A DNA stretch of 11,474 nt from DAIDHZ01 sp965370365 (GTDB lineage Bacteria > Chlamydiota > Chlamydiia > Chlamydiales > SM23-39): contig CBDUSP010000053.1 in assembly GCA_965370365.1 (NCBI GenBank), forward strand, positions 1 through 11,474, in the 5' to 3' direction. The notes under the pieces were generated by a model that ran no database searches, was not told where the DNA came from, and saw only the letters and a list, made by a program, of their open reading frames with translations. Each line of letters begins with the position of its first letter. Positions within the stretch are counted from its first letter, which is position 1. The translations under genes were made by a program, and so were the position numbers. Positions 7,119 through 11,474 of this stretch are shown here, one piece after another.

Positions 7119-9371
7119 ATGCTCGATTTTTTACAGAAGTACCAAAAAATATTCTTCGCTGTTGTAACGTTTGCCATTGTGGCCTCTTTTGCTTTGTTTG
7201 GGGTTCTTGATCTTTATGATCGCAACGCACCCAAACAACAGGATCGGGAAATCGGGAAGCTTGTCGACAACTCCTCCATGATGATGCTTGATGTAAGGCG
7301 TCTTTCTCGCTTTATTGCAACAGATAGCGAAGATCTTATGTACAGGACGGATGTTCCTGTAAACTTGTGTAACAATGGTGTGATTCGAAGAGATCTTTTG
7401 CACACCGGAATTGCAGATCTTTTGGTTGCAGAGTATTTTGACCCTCTAAAGGAAGATTTATCGCAGAAACTTGATCGAGCAAAGAACTATCGGTCGTACC
7501 AAAACCCCGAATCTCCCCTGGTAAGTGCGCGCGTAGTTTGGGAGCGCTTTATTCCTGCAATCCCGCAAGGAATAGATGCACTCAAAGAGCAAAAAGAAGT
7601 TTCTTCATCCACATTTTCAGAGCTCTCGAAACTTTTTATGCAGCAATCTGCATGCCCACCAGAACTTACACGGCGCTTTTTATCGTTTTACGAGTCTCAA
7701 GGAACCGTTTCAAAACCTGATCCTTTTTTAAGACATGCGGACCTTGCTCTTTTTGGGTTTCATTCAGTGTCAGATTGGTTTGGTCCAAACTTTGTCGACA
7801 TGGCAGCTGAATTTATTCTAAATGGCGCAAAAATAGCTTCGCAAAAAGGATATGAGGTCACGCTTGCTGAGGCAAAAGCAGACCTGCAGCGCAACTTCCA
7901 AGAGTCCCTTAAAAAGCTACCAGAAAAGCATAGAGGTTCTCTTTCTTACTTCTCCCATCTTCGGATGCTTGGGTTTGATGAGAAAGAAGCGGAAAATTGC
8001 TGGCGCAACGTTCTTTTATTTCGAAGGTATTTTGAAAATGCCTCTCAAGCAATGATTGTCGATCAGCTTCCCTATCGCGACTTTGCCTCTTTTTCTAGAG
8101 AATCTTCATCGATTCAAAAATATGAGTGGATAAATGGGTTGGACCTCAAAACGGGACAGGATTTGATCCAGTTTCAAGTGTATCTACAGGCAATTGGTGG
8201 AAAGTTAAATTCCATCGACCTTCCTCGCTCACCGCTTTCTTTAGAGGCAATTGCCTCAAAGACTCCAGAACTTGTGCAAACAAAATACAAAGCAAAGCTC
8301 ATAAGTACCTCTTGCAAACACGTTGGTTTGAGAGCAAGAGCCAAGGAGATTCTTGATTGGCAGCTTGAAAGTGCAAATTGGGAACTTCTTCGCTCTTCCT
8401 TTGCGTTTTTGAAAAAAGCGCGTACAAATGAGGAGAGACTTGTCCTGTTAGAGGCCCTTTCTAAAGAAAATCGCTTACAGGTTGATCTTTTTGTAAGAAA
8501 CAAGTGGGTGCAAGCCAATCCGTTTGCAGTTCAAGAACAGCTTTCCCAAGCAAAAGGGGAAGAGAGAGAAATTTCTATCTCGGATTCCTGGGTCTCCATG
8601 CCAGAAATTACAAAGCCTAAAAAATTCGTCCAGCTCTTTGAGGGAAGTTCTCATTCTTTTGAGTATCAAGAGGGGGATGCGTTTTATCGCTTTGAGGAGA
8701 TCGAGAAGGTTCAAGAACCTCAGGTCCTCACGTTTAAAGAGGCAAAAGATCTTGGGGTTTTAGAGAAGCTTTCCCATCGGTTTTTAGAGGCTGAGTATAA
8801 AAAAATTAGAGAGGAATTTCCCTCCCAATTCCAAGTAAAAGAAGGGGAGTGGAAAGCGTTCTTTTCGGTGAAAGAAGAAGTTGCATATCATGTCTTTGCT
8901 GATCTTTTTAAAACGATCAGTAAATCAAAAGAGACCCTTGCATATTATGCCTCGCATCGTTTAGAAATTCCTACAAAGAGGGCGCTTGCATCTCTTCAAA
9001 AGGATCCACACGATGCAACGTGGATTTCTTTAGAGAAAAGCGAAGAACCTCTTTTACAACAATTTAAGCTGATTCAATCAGAGTGTTTAGTGCCGAAAAT
9101 GGCAGAGGATGAGTGGATGAGAGAAAAGCTATTAGTCATGAAACCGGGGGAATTCTCTCCGATTTCTGTTCCCGAAAATGGGAAGATTTCCTTCTTTTAT
9201 TTTGAAAAAACAAACCCTGCAAATGAACCTATCTTAGAGCAAATAACTTTAGGAAGAGAGCTCTTAGGAGCGGATGCAAAGCGTTTTGTTGCAGATAAGC
9301 TTTTGAAAAAAATAAAGCAAAAAAATGCGATTGTCATCCCTGCAAAAGGAGAAAAAGATGAGTCTATTTGA
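7119..9371 (+). CDS. Membrane-anchored periplasmic protein, PpiD/SurA-like (tentative)
   Basis: The ATG at 7119 follows the proS TAA after one base (TAATATG), which suggests translational coupling. It gives 750 residues. The frame is open further upstream inside proS, but those 12 residues are unlikely to be used. The N-terminus has a basic, PpiD-like beginning (MLDFLQKYQK) and one hydrophobic anchor (about 11-30), so the rest probably lies in the periplasm. Residues about 240-310 are helical and recall the SurA N-terminal chaperone fold, in spacing more than in identity. Residues 674-682 read MKPGEFSPI, followed by a short strand, which resembles the end of a parvulin domain (compare GEVSxPV...GYH). 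I see no complete parvulin active site, so enzyme activity is doubtful. A role as a foldase or holdase for envelope proteins is inference. The last 14 bases overlap the next gene. Confidence 0.9.
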   Translation: MLDFLQKYQKIFFAVVTFAIVASFALFGVLDLYDRNAPKQQDREIGKLVDNSSMMMLDVRRLSRFIATDSEDLMYRTDVPVNLCNNGVIRRDLLHTGIADLLVAEYFDPLKEDLSQKLDRAKNYRSYQNPESPLVSARVVWERFIPAIPQGIDALKEQKEVSSSTFSELSKLFMQQSACPPELTRRFLSFYESQGTVSKPDPFLRHADLALFGFHSVSDWFGPNFVDMAAEFILNGAKIASQKGYEVTLAEAKADLQRNFQESLKKLPEKHRGSLSYFSHLRMLGFDEKEAENCWRNVLLFRRYFENASQAMIVDQLPYRDFASFSRESSSIQKYEWINGLDLKTGQDLIQFQVYLQAIGGKLNSIDLPRSPLSLEAIASKTPELVQTKYKAKLISTSCKHVGLRARAKEILDWQLESANWELLRSSFAFLKKARTNEERLVLLEALSKENRLQVDLFVRNKWVQANPFAVQEQLSQAKGEEREISISDSWVSMPEITKPKKFVQLFEGSSHSFEYQEGDAFYRFEEIEKVQEPQVLTFKEAKDLGVLEKLSHRFLEAEYKKIREEFPSQFQVKEGEWKAFFSVKEEVAYHVFADLFKTISKSKETLAYYASHRLEIPTKRALASLQKDPHDATWISLEKSEEPLLQQFKLIQSECLVPKMAEDEWMREKLLVMKPGEFSPISVPENGKISFFYFEKTNPANEPILEQITLGRELLGADAKRFVADKLLKKIKQKNAIVIPAKGEKDESI
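9347..9352 (+). promoter_or_regulatory. Ribosome binding site setting the start at 9358
   Basis: AGGAGA at 9347-9352 (AAGGAGA with the preceding base) lies five to six bases before the ATG at 9358-9360. It is one of the best Shine-Dalgarno sites in the window and decides this start over the in-frame ATG at 9325. It lies inside the preceding gene. Confidence 0.75.
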
Positions 9372-9996
9372 TGACGCTCCTTCAATGTCTCCCTCACAGT
9401 TCTTTGCTGTATCTGCAGATTGTATGCTGGTAAAAGGAAAGTTAAAGAAGGAAAAAGACTATCTTCTTCCCTCGAATTCAGATCTTTTAGGGGAAGATGC
9501 GTTTGCTGATGTCTATGCAGGCTGGAGTCCTTCAAAACTCATCTTTTACTTTGATGTTGGCGTTCCTTTTCAGAAAATTGGAGAAGGGGACTGGTCCAAA
9601 GGGGATAGCATTGAGCTTTTTTTAGATACGCGCGATATGAAAACAAAATCGACAGTTTCTAAATTCTGTCACCACTTTGTGTTTTTTCCAGCATTGAGCC
9701 AAAACTTTTATGGACGAGAAGTAACCCGTTTCCGTAGTGACGACATGCACAACCTTTGCCATCCAGAAGATCTCAATGTGGATCCGAAGATTGGAAAAAA
9801 ATCCTACACGCTTTTAATAGAGATTCCAAAGGATTGTCTTTACGGATACGATCCGTTGAACTTTCCCCGCATTGGTTTTACCTATCAAATCAATCGGACA
9901 GGCGCAGCTCCACAGCACTTTGCAGTTTCATCAGAAGAGTATGCAATTGAGCAGAGCCCATCTACTTGGGGAACTTTGAATTTGCACCAAGAGTAA
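9358..9996 (+). CDS. Conserved hypothetical protein, possible CBM9/DOMON-like beta sandwich
   Basis: The predicted protein has 212 residues with no signal peptide or membrane segment. The start at 9358 is chosen for its strong ribosome binding site; the ATG at 9325 would add 11 residues. It overlaps the preceding gene by 14 bases. Residues 52-70 (VYAGWSPSKLIFYFDVGVP), the GDSIELFLDTRD motif (82-93) and FCHHFVFFP (103-111) alternate like strands of the CBM9/DOMON-type sandwich, where an Asp-rich GDxxEL-DxRD element is common. I also recall planctomycete hypothetical proteins with a very similar DTRD...FCHxFxFLP segment, but could not check this. The C-terminal part has Y151, W204 and several aromatic residues that could line a ligand pocket. 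The function is unknown; ligand binding is only an inference from the possible fold. By position next to gcvH it may be the counterpart of the C. trachomatis hypothetical gene CT283. Confidence 0.88.
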   Translation: MSLFDDAPSMSPSQFFAVSADCMLVKGKLKKEKDYLLPSNSDLLGEDAFADVYAGWSPSKLIFYFDVGVPFQKIGEGDWSKGDSIELFLDTRDMKTKSTVSKFCHHFVFFPALSQNFYGREVTRFRSDDMHNLCHPEDLNVDPKIGKKSYTLLIEIPKDCLYGYDPLNFPRIGFTYQINRTGAAPQHFAVSSEEYAIEQSPSTWGTLNLHQE

Positions 9997-9999
9997 GAG

Positions 10000-10356
10000 A
10001 TGAGATATACAGAATCTCATGAGTGGATCTCTGTAGACGGCCCCGTTGGGACTGTCGGGATCACGGAGCATGCCAAAAATGAACTTGGCGATATCGTTTA
10101 TATTGAGCTTCCAAAAGTTGGCAATACGGTCCAGGCGGGAGATGCTGTTTGTGTCTTGGAGTCGACAAAAGCTGCAGTTGATATATATGCTCCGGTATCA
10201 GGAGAGATTGTGGCTGTAAATGACGGAATCAAAAGGTCTCCATCTTCCTTGCAAGGATCCTCAAAATCGGGATGGTTATTTGAGATCAAGTTATCGGATC
10301 TATCTGAGGTGGAAAGTCTCCTCACGGCTTCCGACTATGAAGCTTTGCACGAGTAG
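10000..10356 (+). CDS. gcvH: Glycine cleavage system H protein
   Basis: GcvH is the lipoyl-bearing carrier of the glycine cleavage complex and, in several bacteria, an acyl carrier for lipoate assembly. The 118 residues start YTESHEWI as in the family and keep GITEHAKNELGDIVYIELP (20-38), AGDAVCVLESTKAA with lipoyl-lysine K57, the DIYAPVSGEIVAVND segment (61-75), GWLFEIK (91-97) and LTASDYEAL (108-116). The usual P-E-L-V-N stretch after the lipoyl domain core is replaced by SPSSLQGSS (80-88), so this surface differs from standard GcvH. The TAA of the preceding gene (9994-9996) is three bases upstream and AAGAG precedes the ATG. It is the last gene of the cluster. No gcvP, gcvT or lpdA is in the window, which fits chlamydial genomes, where an orphan GcvH is known. 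The lplA-family enzyme of this window is the natural candidate to modify K57. Confidence 0.96.
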   Translation: MRYTESHEWISVDGPVGTVGITEHAKNELGDIVYIELPKVGNTVQAGDAVCVLESTKAAVDIYAPVSGEIVAVNDGIKRSPSSLQGSSKSGWLFEIKLSDLSEVESLLTASDYEALHE

Positions 10357-10359
10357 GTT

Positions 10360-10520
10360 ATACCACTTATAAAAAATAGCTTCATATTTGAGCGCGTCAA
10401 AGCGCCAAATTTGGACGGTCGCAAGTGGCTTAGTATTTATCATACAATACCACTTGCGATCGTCCAAATTTGGCAGCTTTCACGTAGCTCAAATATGAAG
10501 CTATTTCTTATAAATGGTAT
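10360..10520. repeat. 161-base near-perfect inverted repeat, MITE-like element or very long hairpin
   Basis: The left arm (10360-10428, 69 bases) and right arm (10450-10520, 71 bases) are reverse complements with about five mismatches and two single-base gaps. They enclose a 21-base centre (10429-10449). The ends read ATACC and GGTAT. The flanks allow a TTA duplication (10358-10360 and 10520-10522) or a TA duplication around CC...GG, as expected of IS630/Tc1-type insertion. Each arm is itself bounded by CCACTT and AAGTGG or AAATGG, and contains the 10-base palindrome CCAAATTTGG (10405-10414, 10464-10473). It begins three bases after gcvH. There is no open reading frame of note in it. As RNA it would form one stem of about 70 bp with two of the mismatches as G-U pairs, so it could also end the gcvH operon or be cut by RNase III. 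Copy number cannot be judged from one window. Confidence 0.85.
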
Positions 10521-10523
10521 TAT
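10515..10523 (+). promoter_or_regulatory. Extended -10 at the right end of the repeat, putative promoter of the last gene
   Basis: TGG followed by TATTAT (10518-10523) is an extended -10 with one mismatch to TATAAT. It spans the junction of the repeat and the flank. The predicted start near 10530 leaves a leader of about 21 bases containing the ribosome binding site. No good -35 is seen 16-18 bases upstream. Confidence 0.4.
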
Positions 10524-10540
10524 TGTGGAATCAATCTACT

Positions 10541-10546
10541 AGAGGG
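10541..10546 (+). promoter_or_regulatory. Ribosome binding site of the last gene
   Basis: AGAGGG at 10541-10546 lies four bases before the ATG at 10551 and supports that start for the open frame that runs off the right edge. Confidence 0.65.
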
Positions 10547-10550
10547 AAAA

Positions 10551-11474
10551 ATGCGTTGGCGCATTTGCTATAAGTTACTTTTTTTTGGAGTGCTTCTCTC
10601 GTCCTGCATTCTCTTTGGAAAAAGCACTTTCCTTAAATGTTCGGGAGGCGTTGCAAAAGCTTACCTAAAGCATTACAAGGGATGGGATTTCGACTATTCT
10701 TCTGTTTCCTGGAAAGACAAGGCGTTTATCTTTCACAAGGTCTCTTTAAAAGATCCCTCCCTTTTTTCAGTAAACGCCCCAGATGTTTCTATCTCCCTTA
10801 TTTCCAAAGAGATACGAGTCTCTGAACCCTCTATTTGGATGGAGCCGTCAGAGAACAAAGTGGGTGCTGCAGTGCCAGCTCTAGAATCTCAAAATCCCCT
10901 TAAGGGGATGTTTGATTTCTTGGGAAGCAAATGGCCCTCTTCTTTCACATGTCACATTGAAAATGGAGAACTTTTACTCGGGGGAAATAAAGCAACACTT
11001 GTCTTCGAAGGGTCTCAAGACAAGGCGCATCTGTCTTTGTTTGATGGATCTTCTCAAGTCTCTATTGATCGGAATACCAACGGGGAAAAAACGTTTGTAG
11101 ATGTGGTTTCTCATCAATTTCCCTTAAGTTTTTTAGACTCATGGGTGGGTTTTTCATGTGTTGGAAGTATTGATGGTGATCTTCACTTGGTAAAGGAAGC
11201 TTCTGTATGGACTGTTTTAGATGGCACTATCGAGGCTGAAGAAATTGGCTTTGCTCAGAAAATTGAAAATTTTTCAGGGAAACTAGAGTTCGCAGGACCT
11301 GTTTTTGGCTATGACCTTCCCCATAGCCTTGAAAAAGCAAAATTCCGTTTGGTTCTAGATGATGGGGATAGTCCGCTTGCAGAGCATCTAAAAGGGGTCT
11401 TAAGCTTTGATGGACAAGCAGGTGCTAAGTGGGACTTTACCTTTGAGAACCAAAATCAGAAGATGCAGAGCTCC
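10551..11474 (+). CDS. Signal/anchor-bearing protein, AsmA/TamB-like (tentative), 5' part of gene
   Basis: From the ATG at 10551 the frame is open for 308 codons to the last base of the window, so the gene continues beyond it. Codon use, the ribosome binding site and the absence of stops make it a clear gene. Residues 1-23 form a basic start (MRWRICYK) and a hydrophobic segment containing LSSC (16-19), which matches a lipobox. However, the residues after that Cys are still hydrophobic, so a plain membrane anchor is equally likely. The region around 42-85 (GWDFDYSSVSWKDKAFIFH, then V-x-L-x-D-P and APDVSISL) recalls the N-terminal repeat of AsmA/TamB/YhdP-type proteins, large periplasmic beta-groove proteins that carry lipids or help outer-membrane assembly. 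The rest is strand-rich with recurring Gly-Asp and Asp-Gly turns (for example SIDGDLHL and SFDGQAG). The family assignment is by pattern only. Confidence 0.88.
   Translation, partial: MRWRICYKLLFFGVLLSSCILFGKSTFLKCSGGVAKAYLKHYKGWDFDYSSVSWKDKAFIFHKVSLKDPSLFSVNAPDVSISLISKEIRVSEPSIWMEPSENKVGAAVPALESQNPLKGMFDFLGSKWPSSFTCHIENGELLLGGNKATLVFEGSQDKAHLSLFDGSSQVSIDRNTNGEKTFVDVVSHQFPLSFLDSWVGFSCVGSIDGDLHLVKEASVWTVLDGTIEAEEIGFAQKIENFSGKLEFAGPVFGYDLPHSLEKAKFRLVLDDGDSPLAEHLKGVLSFDGQAGAKWDFTFENQNQKMQSS

Noticed and set aside
10360..10520. CRISPR repeat or tRNA-like structure in the long inverted repeat
   Set aside because: There are no regularly spaced direct repeats and no cloverleaf, T-loop or anticodon arm; a single large hairpin explains the sequence.

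Overview
The window most likely comes from a member of the Chlamydiota, probably one of the amoeba-associated or environmental lineages rather than Chlamydia itself. Three things point there: a ClpC of chlamydial type divergent from a lipoate ligase-family gene; a gcvH preceded by a conserved hypothetical gene; and, from memory, the C. trachomatis order gcsH (CT282), CT283, a phospholipase D gene, lplA (CT285), clpC (CT286). Here a flotillin gene, proS and a membrane-anchored periplasmic protein gene lie between the lplA/clpC pair and the hypothetical-gcvH pair. No gene of the window is specific enough to name a genus.

Layout: (1) 2-811, the 3' part of an unrecognised Ala/Gln-rich, helical protein gene cut by the left edge, ending at a hairpin shared with the convergent clpC. 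(2) clpC on the minus strand (847-3384). It is divergent from a short lipoate ligase/octanoyltransferase gene (3505-4203), and the 120-base gap holds two mirror-image sigma70-like promoters whose -35 boxes form the two halves of one palindrome. (3) A flotillin gene on the minus strand (4172-5512), whose 3' end overlaps the lplA-family gene by 32 bases. (4) A tight plus-strand cluster: proS (5606-7117), a 750-residue PpiD/SurA-like membrane-anchored protein (7119-9371), a 212-residue possible beta-sandwich protein (9358-9996) and gcvH (10000-10356). Its junctions are 1 nt, a 14 nt overlap and 3 nt, so it is probably one operon. (5) Starting 3 bases after gcvH, a 161-base inverted repeat (10360-10520) that looks like a MITE or a pair of inverted small elements. 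(6) A gene open to the right edge (10551-11474) with an N-terminal signal/anchor and AsmA/TamB-like look.

Functionally, the lipoate ligase-family enzyme and GcvH form a natural enzyme-substrate pair: the first can acylate the GcvH lysine K57, and GcvH can serve as a lipoyl/octanoyl carrier. No other glycine-cleavage gene is present here. ClpC is a general protein unfoldase. The flotillin, PpiD-like and AsmA-like proteins are all predicted envelope proteins. ProRS is the eukaryote/archaeal-like short form without the bacterial editing insertion.

The most unusual material is non-coding: the 161-base inverted repeat with symmetric, outward-facing extended -10 sequences at its ends, and the mirrored clpC/lplA promoter pair. 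I found no tRNA, rRNA, CRISPR array, transposase or complete defence system.
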